From positions 1 through 12,831 of the forward strand of contig CALQKQ020000050.1 in the NCBI GenBank assembly GCA_943331195.2: a DNA stretch of 12,831 bases. The letters run 5' to 3'. Below, in pieces: positions 6,801 through 12,831 of this stretch. Position 1 is the first letter of the stretch, and every line of letters starts with the position of its first letter. The translations under genes and the position numbers were made by a program. The notes beneath the pieces were generated by a model. It searched no databases. It saw nothing but the letters and a program-made list of their open reading frames with translations, and was not told where the DNA came from. The stretch comes from Akkermansia muciniphila. Lineage in GTDB: Bacteria; Verrucomicrobiota; Verrucomicrobiia; Verrucomicrobiales; V1-33.

Positions 6801-9657
6801 TGTGTACCTGGGTCGGCACCGCTGCCGCCCAGCGCTGGCCGCCTTGATGCACCGCCACCAGGGATAGCGGCACGGCCGAGCCGACCTTGGCCGCATTCAC
6901 AGGAAGCCGGACCCCCAAATAGAACGCCGAACTGTGTTCGGTGCGCTGCCACTCCCCAGCGATGGTCTGCTGGTTGATGTCCGTCACCTCCGCGCTGAGG
7001 GTCACCCGCTTCGGCCCGGGCACCCCGAACGAGGCGGGTAGCTTGGCTTCGAGCAGCGCCTGACCTTGCGCGTTCAGTTTGGCCGTTCCCTGCCCGGTCA
7101 AAAGCGGGCTCAGGGCCGCCTCCTCGCCAATCGATTGGTAGTTCTGTCCGTCGAAGACATAGGAGGATTTGGCGTGGCAGAAGCGGTAGCCCTCAAACCC
7201 GCTCGGCTGAAAGGCCGCCTGGGAAAGCCGCGCGGACCACGTCAGCGGGGCCGATCCCAGCGCCTTGCCCATCAAATAAGAAGCCTGGAGCGGGACCTGC
7301 AGGGATTCCACTCCCGCCACCACCCCCGCGTCGTCGAAGGCGAGGCGGAAAGCGTTGGGCTGATACTCCTGCACCAGCAGGCGATGCTCGAAAACGGCAC
7401 GCGAAAGGCCTCCCGCTTCCGCAGCTTCCTCCTCCCCATCAGCCTCCCCATCAGCCTCACCTGCCTCGGAGGGGGCCGCCGGAGCCGCTCCGGGGCGGGG
7501 GAACTGAATCCGCAACCGGTGCCAACCCACCCCCTGGGCGGGAAGCTGGAGGGCCTCGGCAAAGGACCCCTTTTCGGTGAATTCAATCTCGCGCGTGAAA
7601 AGCGAGCGGCCCTGCGGGTCGATCATGGAAAGCTGGGCCCGCCGCTGGTCTGGAAAACGCAGCGCAGAGGCCTGGCGCATCCGCGCGATGGCCTTAAAAA
7701 AGACCGTCTCCCCCGGCTGATACACCGGTCGCTCCGAGAACATCAACAACTCTCGAGTCGGGGCGGCGGCCGCGTCCTCCTCCGCAGGTAGGTCGAAGGC
7801 CCAGCGGTCCAGCTCCATCTCTCCGCCATTCAGCGGCACCCCCCGCAAATCTTCACCCACCTGCGCCACCAGCCAGCGCGCCTGGCCCCACGGCAGCTTC
7901 GCCAAGCCGTCGGGCCCGGTCACCGCCGCGTCCCGCAAAACGCTCTCCTCCGAGTAGCTGCGCAGAGCCACCGCCGCCAGTGGGGCCCCCGTGGTGTGCG
8001 AAAAGGCATAGACCAGCGCCTGCCCCCCGGCCAGTTTCCACGCCAGCCCGATGTCCGAAAGCTGCACCACGGCCTGGGCTCCCAGCACCGCCTGCGAGGA
8101 CACCGCCTCCTTGGGATCGCCTTCCACACTGACAAAATAGATCCCCGGCCGCCGCGTCGCTCCCAAGACCTCGTCCCACTTGAAGCCAAAGCGCTCGCTG
8201 CGGTCCAAGTCCACCGCCGTGGGCAGGGTCCGCTGCCACACGACCTCCCCCGGGACCACGGCCCATGGCAAACGGGTGTGGCCAGCGCCCTCATTCGCCT
8301 CATCGCGCTCATAGGTGGCATAGCCATTGAGCAGGAAGGCCACCGTCTCCGGCTGCGCTCGCTTAATTTTGATCCGCACCGCCTGCAAGTTAGCCGAGCT
8401 AAAGGAGAACTCCCCTTTGCCTCCGATCCACTGAGCGACGTCAAAGGCCGGCAGCGTCAATTGGGGGGCGTGGGCCGCGAAGCGGACCTCGCCAACGAAG
8501 GGCGCTTCCAAAAGCGTGCCGTCGGCCGCCGCCAAGCCCTTGGGCACGCGCACCACATAGCGCGTCCCCAATTGAAAGCTCCCCTTGGCGCGAAGCGTCT
8601 GACCCGACGCCTCCCAGCGCACGTCCACCGGGAGCGGCTCAAGCCGCACGCGGCGGGCCCACTCCTCCGGCGACAGGGCCGCGAGCGGCTTGTTAAAGGA
8701 AAGATGCCATTCCCGAGGGCCATCCAATACAGCCCCGGCCTGGAGGCCCACGGCCGCCAGCGGCACAATGTCGCCGTAGGGAAGGTCCACGGCTTGCTGG
8801 AGGCGCGCCTGGGCGCGGGCGTTGGCCAGGCCCGCAGGCAAGCGAAACGCCCATTTTTCCCCCGTCGGCAGCGGTGCCACTGGTGCCACCACCACCACCG
8901 AAATCGCAGCCGCCTCTCCCGGAATCACCCGCGCGGCGTCGCCCTGCTCCGCCCACGTTCCCACCGCGACCGCGTGTTTTTCCACCTCTTTAAAAAGGGG
9001 TCGCCGCGCGCTCACCTGGATGCGCTGGCCCGCCGCATTGGTGAAGCCCCCCGCAACCGCCACCTGAGCGGGGTCGACTTCGTCGTTAAAAAAGAGGGTG
9101 ATCTCCGGCTGCCGTTGGGGATGCTGCCCCCGATACGAAGACTGCGGCCAATGCTCCCGCAACTCCAGCCCTGGACCCGACACCGACACTGGAACCGCAG
9201 CCACCGGCCGACCCGCCGCGTCCTCCAAGCCGCCCTTCAGCGCCACCAGCCACGTCTGCCCCAGCGGCAGCGGGCCCTCCAACTCCACCACCCCGCTGCG
9301 CAAACTGCTCCAGCGGAATCGCCCTGGCAAGGGAGGGCGCAGCTCCAACACCTCCGCCACATCCCGCGCCTGCCCCACCAGCGCCGCCGCCACCATCGGA
9401 GCAGGAAACCGCACTTCCAGCGAGGCTCCCTGGCCCCAGGGTCCGCGCGGGACCACGATCACCGCCCCCGCTCCTGGCTCCGCCCCAGCCCCCGTTGCTT
9501 CCCGCCCCTCTGCGCCCAGCGCAGGTGCCGCCGCAGGTGCCACCGCTTCCGCTGCGGCGGGCTTTGCCGCCACTCCAGCGTCAGCCACGCCCCTCCCCCA
9601 GGCCCAAAAACAAACCACGCCCACTCTAAAAAGACCTAGCACGGAATTCAATTTCAT
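3802..9657 (-). CDS. Bacterial alpha-2-macroglobulin (large thioester protease-trap protein)
   Basis: Encodes 1951 residues starting MKLNSVLGLFRVGVVCFWAWG, a signal-like N-terminus. The Cys in GVVC lacks the small residue expected just before a lipobox Cys, so lipid anchoring is unsure; signal peptidase I cleavage near VADAG is as likely. An Ala/Pro-rich linker follows (about 28-65), then a series of macroglobulin-type beta domains, with the typical SERPVYQPGETVFFKA at about 640 and KSEYQPGETARL at about 1050. WAVDEGILSL and a loose Gly/acidic stretch (about 1205-1255, candidate bait region) precede the A2M core FKPTAYW..GML and PDNLTEFRLAAVA (about 1257-1300). The thioester motif GCVEQT has Cys1488 and Gln1491, inside an alpha-rich domain (about 1440-1760). 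In bacteria such proteins trap host or rival proteases in the periplasm. The usual partner gene pbpC is absent here. Length is above the ~1650 residues of E. coli YfhM, with extra N-terminal domains. Codons are G-ending, unlike the + strand genes. A weak AGGT lies about 9 bases before ATG. Confidence 0.95.
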   Translation of the reverse strand: MKLNSVLGLFRVGVVCFWAWGRGVADAGVAAKPAAAEAVAPAAAPALGAEGREATGAGAEPGAGAVIVVPRGPWGQGASLEVRFPAPMVAAALVGQARDVAEVLELRPPLPGRFRWSSLRSGVVELEGPLPLGQTWLVALKGGLEDAAGRPVAAVPVSVSGPGLELREHWPQSSYRGQHPQRQPEITLFFNDEVDPAQVAVAGGFTNAAGQRIQVSARRPLFKEVEKHAVAVGTWAEQGDAARVIPGEAAAISVVVVAPVAPLPTGEKWAFRLPAGLANARAQARLQQAVDLPYGDIVPLAAVGLQAGAVLDGPREWHLSFNKPLAALSPEEWARRVRLEPLPVDVRWEASGQTLRAKGSFQLGTRYVVRVPKGLAAADGTLLEAPFVGEVRFAAHAPQLTLPAFDVAQWIGGKGEFSFSSANLQAVRIKIKRAQPETVAFLLNGYATYERDEANEGAGHTRLPWAVVPGEVVWQRTLPTAVDLDRSERFGFKWDEVLGATRRPGIYFVSVEGDPKEAVSSQAVLGAQAVVQLSDIGLAWKLAGGQALVYAFSHTTGAPLAAVALRSYSEESVLRDAAVTGPDGLAKLPWGQARWLVAQVGEDLRGVPLNGGEMELDRWAFDLPAEEDAAAAPTRELLMFSERPVYQPGETVFFKAIARMRQASALRFPDQRRAQLSMIDPQGRSLFTREIEFTEKGSFAEALQLPAQGVGWHRLRIQFPRPGAAPAAPSEAGEADGEADGEEEAAEAGGLSRAVFEHRLLVQEYQPNAFRLAFDDAGVVAGVESLQVPLQASYLMGKALGSAPLTWSARLSQAAFQPSGFEGYRFCHAKSSYVFDGQNYQSIGEEAALSPLLTGQGTAKLNAQGQALLEAKLPASFGVPGPKRVTLSAEVTDINQQTIAGEWQRTEHSSAFYLGVRLPVNAAKVGSAVPLSLVAVHQGGQRWAAAVPTQVHIDRLAWNAVRVQTAGGGTEVRNEVSIIPAGDETLTVSPVLGEEEAWTFHPREVGTHHLTFTAADAAGRPVRTVVSIDVYGADWSAWERESGVKMELLPDKSEYQPGETARLVVKSPFSGMALVTVERDSVLQATLQRVEAGGSVAVAVEEAWAPNVFVSVMQVRGGAEDRRVHPQPDYRVGYAELKVASKPNQLMVELRPSLPEVRPRGLVEVSAVVRDAQGKPVPEAELALWAVDEGILSLMPWEVPDAYGYFNRDGLLGVRTGVSLQRLLPEDPEKRAFTNKGFVIGGGGEDEGAAPLMRRDFKPTAYWQGMLRTGADGSVKVTFAAPDNLTEFRLAAVASEGTSRFGRAEGRFKVNQPLMLEPALPRFANVGDEVTLKAVLHNTTNQEGEIAVELLGDEHLLLLDPVSRQPLEGRRLRRSLNLGAQQSKELAFPVKFTADGPLTLQWKASCIGAPLLADAVESKFAVGLAEPLLREIQFKTLTSADNGTNLLAAVRPELLEGTHGKITVTLSNSRLLEGAQAVNQLLHYPYGCVEQTMSAMMPWLTLRDLKKAVPDLIRPDQEIAEVIQRGSDRLLSMQTDSGGLAYWPGGKEPLLWASAHGAVGLGLAVRSGAQVPPERLASLAKWLSAALRGGSGEAWALTEQAYAAYALAVLGKAEPGYHEALFATLGSLLPTGRALLALAIMESGGPPEMARKALAFAKPEEGEDWWGAASTQAIRIMAMFTLKDPAADAAVGRLLASRSPRGDWRNTFSNAWVLRVLAQEAAEAPAWAGSGPAVLSLGETSQEINLPGTPASQEVALDFAAGAALPVLSASLPRGQRLFAKMEIASRARPGLQSARHAGFGIARSWQKVAPDGSLSEAVSLRVGDLVRVSLKLDLPTAGEFLAVDDPLPATLEAVNTHFSSMAAGLNGDAAEPAWEADHTEIRRDRVLFFRDSFGGKGSYRLSYLARVIAEGKVAVPAARAELMYDPSVFGLSASHMLTTEAAPEDGVAGR
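7433..7456 (-). repeat. In-frame 12-bp tandem repeat encoding an acidic linker
   Basis: TCCCCATCAGCC occurs twice in tandem (7433-7456), followed by a decayed third unit. On the coding strand it adds two four-residue units within SEAGEADGEADGEEEAAEAG (about residues 730-750) of the macroglobulin, between two beta domains. This looks like a flexible, recently slipped linker. Confidence 0.7.
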
Positions 9658-9816
9658 AAGAACTTACCTAAGGGAGCCCAACCATAACACGAGGCCGAGA
9701 AATAGCATTAGGAATCACCCTCTCTTTTGGGCCACCTCTGTTCCCTAGCCCCACCCACCCCGACCGAGTAGCCTCGCCTAGGGGTCGAGCCCAGGCTGCG
9801 GCAAGTCGACCCTAAT
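9658..9816. other. Intergenic leader of the macroglobulin gene
   Basis: 159 bases lie between the start of the macroglobulin gene and the inner end of the right repeat element. The promoter presumably lies here, since the element's hairpin would stop read-through from further right. I see no convincing -35/-10 pair or riboswitch. Immediately before the ATG the coding strand reads TTAGGTAAGTTCTT, with only a weak Shine-Dalgarno-like AGGT. Confidence 0.4.
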
Positions 9817-10588
9817 CCTAAAATCGTGAGTTGACTATCCCATTCGGTGGGCGCGAAGCCGCTGGCGCGGGAGGCTTTCGCTTCGCCTGTGGCCTTTTTT
9901 GGGGCGGCCGCGCTGGCACCCCTGCCGAACTGTCTGATGCGCCGTTAGAGCGCCCCTACAGGGCTCACATTTCTTTTGGTGCTGAAAAAACCCAGGGCCT
10001 TGCCCTGGGCTGAGGGATGATGGCCCGTTGGGCCAATGATGTGTCCACGGTGCCGATCCCGGACCTTGCCCTGGGCTAAACTTAGGGTGCCCCGTTGGGG
10101 CGCAGCAAACCAGGGCGTGGCCCGGTGCTTGGGCTGACGTGACCGCAAAAAGTCCATTTTGCCACATTACGAGTATGGATGATCAGTGAGTTCCGCATGC
10201 TGGAATGGCCCTTGGGGGACTTTTTGCGCTGAGGTCTGGGTGGCGCGGTACGATCATAGCGCGCCCCATCGGGCGCCGATTCTGCTCGCCAACGGCGCGG
10301 CCTACGCCAACCCAGGGCAACGCCCTGGGAATCGAGCCAAGAAGAGCACCGAGCCCTAAAGGGGCGGCCTAATCGGCGGGCCCCATCGCGCGCTTTTTCA
10401 TGACATTGGCGCGTTGTGGGGTGCCCCCGCCCGCCGGGCGGGTCCACCGGCCACGATGCGCCGGGGGCTTTTGACCGCGAAAGGGACTCACCCAACGGGT
10501 GAGCCTCCTGAGGCGAAGAAAAACGGCTCAGCCCCCGCACTCATCACGAAAAAGACCCCGAGGTCGAGTTTCAACTCCCATTTGTAGG
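9817..10588 (-). repeat. Full repeat element, right copy, inverted (about 772 bp)
   Basis: It is the reverse-complement counterpart of 2841-3687. It starts with CCTAAAATCGTGAGTTGAC (9817-9835) and ends with TCAACTCCCATTTGTAGG (10571-10588), so it has its own terminal inverted repeats. Shared blocks include the hairpins CCCAGGGCAACGCCCTGGG (10311-10329) and CCCAGGGCCTTGCCCTGGG (9991-10009), the block around GTTCCGCATGCTGG (10192 on), and the boxes at 9947-9965 and 10352-10369. Apart from the two length differences noted for the left copy it is colinear throughout. It lacks a transposase. Short frames that survive in both copies differ mostly by amino-acid changing substitutions, so they are not genes. 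The two copies point in opposite directions around the macroglobulin gene. Confidence 0.87.
9985..10009 (-). terminator. Terminator-like hairpin in the right element
   Basis: Read on the - strand, an 8-bp stem CCCAGGGC / GCCCTGGG with loop AAG is followed by six T (9990 down to 9985). It faces the macroglobulin promoter region and could stop transcription coming from the lipoprotein gene at 10677-11135. Compared with the left copy, the stem is unchanged and only the loop differs. Confidence 0.55.
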
Positions 10589-10676
10589 CTAATCGACCCT
10601 CAGCCTAGTCCGCCCGCCCCGCGCCCGCTGGCCCCGCCGACCCCTGATGCCATCCCCCGCAAACCTCCGAAGGCAG

Positions 10677-11135
10677 CTAGCGCAGCTGCTCCCAGCCCGT
10701 GACCCGATTTCGGCTAAAGCGGACCACGAAGGTCGTCACCGGAAGATAATCCGGTTCCAAGGCTAGGCCCGGCCACCACGGATCGTAAAACCCGCCCCCA
10801 TAGCGGCCCCAGCCATAGGGATAGCCATAACTGACAGACAAACCGGCGCGATACACCGGCCGCAGCTCGGCATAGCGCCACTGTTCATAGGGCTTCCCGT
10901 TTTCGCTGCCCCGCCACACCCGATCCGGCCGACCGAGCGCTAAATACACCCCATCGGGCGTCATGCCTTCGACCACCCGCCCTTCCCGCACCGCCTGCTG
11001 CTGCGCCTCCGGCAGGGCTTGGTAAAGTTGCGGTGCCTGCGCCACCCGACTGCCCGGAGTGGACGCAGCGCAGCCTGACAACCCCACGACCGCTCCCAGA
11101 GCCGCCAGGCGAACCCATATGTGGCAACGTTTCAT
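10677..11135 (-). CDS. Small BamE/SmpA-like lipoprotein
   Basis: Encodes 152 residues. The ATG at 11135 (MKRCHIWVRLAALGAVVG) is chosen because it gives a compact lipoprotein signal with lipobox LSGC (Cys22); an upstream in-frame Met at 11246 would add 37 unrelated residues. After the lipobox come a helix (LYQALPEAQQQAVREGRV), then VEGMTPDGVYLALGRPDRVWRG and YEQWRYAEL. This is the 'G.t...V...lG.P.......W.Y' pattern of the SmpA/OmlA/BamE fold. The second half is rich in Tyr and Gly (SYGYPYGWGRYGGGFYDPWWPG) and ends in a strand VTTFVVRFSRNRVTGWEQL. It is probably anchored in the periplasm or outer membrane. The sequence does not show that it works in the Bam complex: many Verrucomicrobiota lipoproteins share this fold. 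It is divergent from moaA across 164 bases. Confidence 0.8.
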   Translation of the reverse strand: MKRCHIWVRLAALGAVVGLSGCAASTPGSRVAQAPQLYQALPEAQQQAVREGRVVEGMTPDGVYLALGRPDRVWRGSENGKPYEQWRYAELRPVYRAGLSVSYGYPYGWGRYGGGFYDPWWPGLALEPDYLPVTTFVVRFSRNRVTGWEQLR

Positions 11136-11299
11136 AATCAAAGGCAGCAGGCAAAACAGCAGATCGGCAAGCGGGCAGGAGCGCAAAAGAGGACAAAAGG
11201 CGGCAAAAGGCGACCCGCCGACGGCCCAGCAGCGGGCCGCAGACAAGAACGGGGGATTTCCGGCTGCATTTCCCCAGAATCCTGCTGTGGTAGCGTCGC
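11136..11299. promoter_or_regulatory. Divergent intergenic region between lipoprotein gene and moaA
   Basis: 164 bases must carry both promoters. It contains an A/G-rich direct repeat (ACAAAAGGCGGCAAAAGGCG, 11193-11212). No clear -35/-10 boxes, molybdenum-cofactor riboswitch or Shine-Dalgarno can be recognised. A TAG in frame nine bases upstream of the moaA GTG (11291-11293) rules out a longer moaA. Confidence 0.4.
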
Positions 11300-12307
11300 G
11301 TGGAAGATCCCTTTGGCCATTTAATTTCGTACCTGCGGCTCAGCATTACAGACCGCTGCAATGAGCGTTGCCACTATTGCATGCCCGAGGAACTGCAAAC
11401 GTGGCTCCCCCGCAGCGACCTCCTCAGCTACGAGGAAATTCTCCGCTGCGTGCGCGCCGGGGTCGCTCTCGGCATCCACAAACTGCGCGTCACCGGCGGC
11501 GAACCCCTCACCCGCCGCGACGTCATCCCCTTCATCGCCCAACTCCACGCCATCCCCGGAATCGACGACATCGGCCTCTCCACCAACGGCACCCTCCTTT
11601 CCGACCTCCAGGCCGACGGCCGCAGCACCGCCGCGCACCTCCGCGACGCCGGCGTCCGCACCGTCAATATCTCGCTCGACACCCTCGACCCCGCCGCCTA
11701 CGCCGCCGTCACCGGACGCGACCTGCTCCCCAAAGTCCTCGCGGGCATCGCGGCCTGCCGCGCCGCCGGTTTCGCGCAAATCAAGCTCAACTGCGTCCTC
11801 ATGAAGGACCGCCATCAAGATCCCGCCGCCCTCCCCTCCTTGCTCGACTTCGCTGATCAGCAGGGCTGCCTGCTCCGCTTCATCGAGTTGATGCCGGTCA
11901 CCTCACGGGAACTCCTCGAAGACCGCAGCTTTCTCCCCACCGCCACCGCCCGCCGCCTCATCGAAGCCCGCACCGGCCCGCTCGTGCCCCGCCCCGGCTT
12001 CAAAACCAATGGCCCCGCCTCTTATTATCAAGTCCCCGGGCGCGACCAACTCGTCGGCTTCATCGGAGCCATGACCAATCTCCACTTCTGCGAATCCTGC
12101 AACAAACTCCGCCTCACCTCCGACGGCAAGCTGCGCCCCTGTCTCGGCAGCCACCTTGAATTCGACCTCCGCGCCGTCCTCCGCGCCGGGGCCGACGACG
12201 CCGCCCTCAAAGATTTCTTCCTGCAAGTGGTCGCCCGCAAACCCAAGGAACACGACTTCCGCACCACCTACCAGCCCGGCCGCCACATGACCGCCATCGG
12301 CGGCTAG
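11300..12307 (+). CDS. moaA: GTP 3',8-cyclase (molybdenum cofactor synthesis)
   Basis: A radical SAM enzyme that turns GTP into 3',8-cyclo-GTP, the first step of molybdopterin synthesis, in the cytoplasm; MoaC normally acts next. The N-terminal cluster motif CNERCHYC gives Cys20, Cys24 and Cys27 for the SAM-binding 4Fe-4S cluster. TGGEP (65-69) and STNGT (94-98) are the usual radical SAM strands. The C-terminal cluster ligands are Cys264, Cys267 and Cys281, within FCESCNKLRLTSDGKLRPCLG. The protein ends in the conserved Gly-Gly needed for activity. Its 335 residues are normal for the family. The start is GTG at 11300, since it gives the typical 'DPFGHLISYLRLSITDRCN' and an in-frame stop lies just upstream. 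No Shine-Dalgarno is seen. The first ~25 codons are less C-biased than the rest. No other moa/moe gene is next to it. Confidence 0.96.
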   Translation: MEDPFGHLISYLRLSITDRCNERCHYCMPEELQTWLPRSDLLSYEEILRCVRAGVALGIHKLRVTGGEPLTRRDVIPFIAQLHAIPGIDDIGLSTNGTLLSDLQADGRSTAAHLRDAGVRTVNISLDTLDPAAYAAVTGRDLLPKVLAGIAACRAAGFAQIKLNCVLMKDRHQDPAALPSLLDFADQQGCLLRFIELMPVTSRELLEDRSFLPTATARRLIEARTGPLVPRPGFKTNGPASYYQVPGRDQLVGFIGAMTNLHFCESCNKLRLTSDGKLRPCLGSHLEFDLRAVLRAGADDAALKDFFLQVVARKPKEHDFRTTYQPGRHMTAIGG

Positions 12308-12385
12308 CCCCCGCACCAGGCTCTCGCCCGCCCAGGTTTTTCCCGCTAAAATCCTTCGCCAGCTCCCCGAACCCGCCCCGCTCCC
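12308..12385 (+). other. Short spacer between moaA and the ABC transporter gene
   Basis: 78 C-rich bases with no hairpin followed by a U-run and no Shine-Dalgarno before the next ATG. Co-transcription with moaA is possible but not shown. Confidence 0.3.
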
Positions 12386-12831
12386 ATGCTCACCGTCGCC
12401 GACCTCACCTTCGCCATCCCCGGCGACGACACCGCCCTGCCCCTCCTCGATCAAGTCAGCTTCACCCTCCCCCCCAGCCACTTCCTCGCCATCGTCGGCC
12501 CCTCCGGCTGCGGCAAAACGACCCTCCTCAAAATCATCGCCGGCCTCCAGCCCGAAACCTCGGGCCACCTCCTCTGGCGCGGTCAAGACTTGGCCGATGG
12601 CGGCGAATTGACCGCCTCAGAATTAGGCTACGTCCCCCAGTTCAGCATCGCCCACGACCCCCTCACCGTCGCCGAATGCGTCGAAAACGCCGTCCGCCTC
12701 CGCACCCGCCTGCGCGGTGAAGCCCTCGACGCCGCCGTCGACGAAGCCCTTCGCCTCACCGGCCTCGCCGACCTCAACGAACACCGCGTCGCCATCCTCT
12801 CCGGCGGCCAAAAACGCCGCCTCGGCCTAGC
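12386..12831 (+). CDS. ABC transporter ATP-binding protein, 5' part (possibly ABCG-like)
   Basis: The ATG at 12386 opens a frame that runs off the window, giving 148 complete residues and part of the next. Walker A is GPSGCGKTT (38-46), the Q-loop is GYVPQFS (Gln85) and the signature is LSGGQKRR (138-145). Walker B and the H-loop are beyond the edge. The region before the signature (DPLTVAECVENAVRLRTRLRG ... LTGLADLNEHRV) and the basic residues right after SGGQ resemble eukaryote-style ABCG half transporters and their bacterial relatives, whose ATPase is fused to an FHA and/or a permease domain. The substrate and a fused permease cannot be judged from this part. It follows moaA by 78 bases on the same strand, but transport of molybdate is not implied: ModC proteins look different. 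Confidence 0.88.
   Translation, partial: MLTVADLTFAIPGDDTALPLLDQVSFTLPPSHFLAIVGPSGCGKTTLLKIIAGLQPETSGHLLWRGQDLADGGELTASELGYVPQFSIAHDPLTVAECVENAVRLRTRLRGEALDAAVDEALRLTGLADLNEHRVAILSGGQKRRLGL

Noticed and set aside
7996..9639. 547-codon open frame on + opposite the macroglobulin gene (and similar ones at 5563-6867 and 7066-7791)
   Set aside because: Arg/His/Pro/Gln-rich shadow of a G-ending-codon gene on the other strand. There are no domains, and the opposite frame is a clear 1951-residue homologue.
3404..10013. Matching short frames in the two repeat elements (3404-3673 on - and 9831-10013 on +), sharing CGLFWGG.AGTPAELSDAP
   Set aside because: They look conserved only because the DNA is repeated. 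In the shared ~45 codons most substitutions change the amino acid (about six against two silent), one frame is cut short, and codon use is unlike real genes, so there is no sign of selection on a protein.
2841..10588. Classical composite transposon with IS ends
   Set aside because: The flanking repeats lack any transposase frame, intact or decayed, so an IS-based composite is not supported; a MITE-like or passive repeat is kept instead.
11136..11299. Molybdenum-cofactor riboswitch upstream of moaA
   Set aside because: The region is short and shows no matching stem architecture, only an A/G-rich repeat.

Overview
The window is high in GC, and its + strand is strikingly C-rich. Gene content, codon use and the recalled shape of the peptide deformylase C-terminus suggest a member of the Verrucomicrobiota, perhaps near the Opitutae. 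That placement is from memory of protein families; no marker gene here proves it.

Layout, left to right. (1) The tail of an ExbD/TolR-like protein (1-188, +). (2) Peptide deformylase (206-721, +), ending at an in-frame TAG after which the frame still reads like the family's C-terminal helix up to a TGA at 767-769. (3) A small conserved hypothetical protein of 109 residues (820-1149, +). (4) A secreted glycoside hydrolase of the GH71/99-like type (1195-2472, -), converging on it. (5) A gene-free stretch, 2473-3801, built of repeats: a diverged fragment (2537-2840) followed by a full element (2841-3687). (6) A 1951-residue bacterial alpha-2-macroglobulin (3802-9657, -) with an intact CxEQ thioester motif. 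(7) A second full copy of the repeat element (9817-10588), in opposite orientation to the first. (8) A small BamE/SmpA-like lipoprotein (10677-11135, -). (9) moaA (11300-12307, +), divergent from the lipoprotein gene. (10) The start of an ABC transporter ATPase (12386 to the window edge, +).

The housekeeping genes (def, moaA) and the transport genes have no evident joint pathway. The most notable structure is the alpha-2-macroglobulin gene lying alone between two inverted copies of a roughly 770-850 bp non-coding element. Each copy starts and ends with a variant of a short terminal inverted repeat (consensus CCTAAAATCGTGAGTTGA). Each also carries a strong hairpin followed by a U-run, directed toward the macroglobulin gene. 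No transposase is seen in or next to either copy. The elements look like non-autonomous (MITE-like) repeats, or a structured intergenic repeat family.

Synonymous codon choice follows the strand. Genes on + end codons in C and prefer GAA/CAA/AAA. Genes on - use many G-ending codons (GTG, GAG, GGG, TCG). This points to strong replication-strand skew, with the - strand probably the leading strand.
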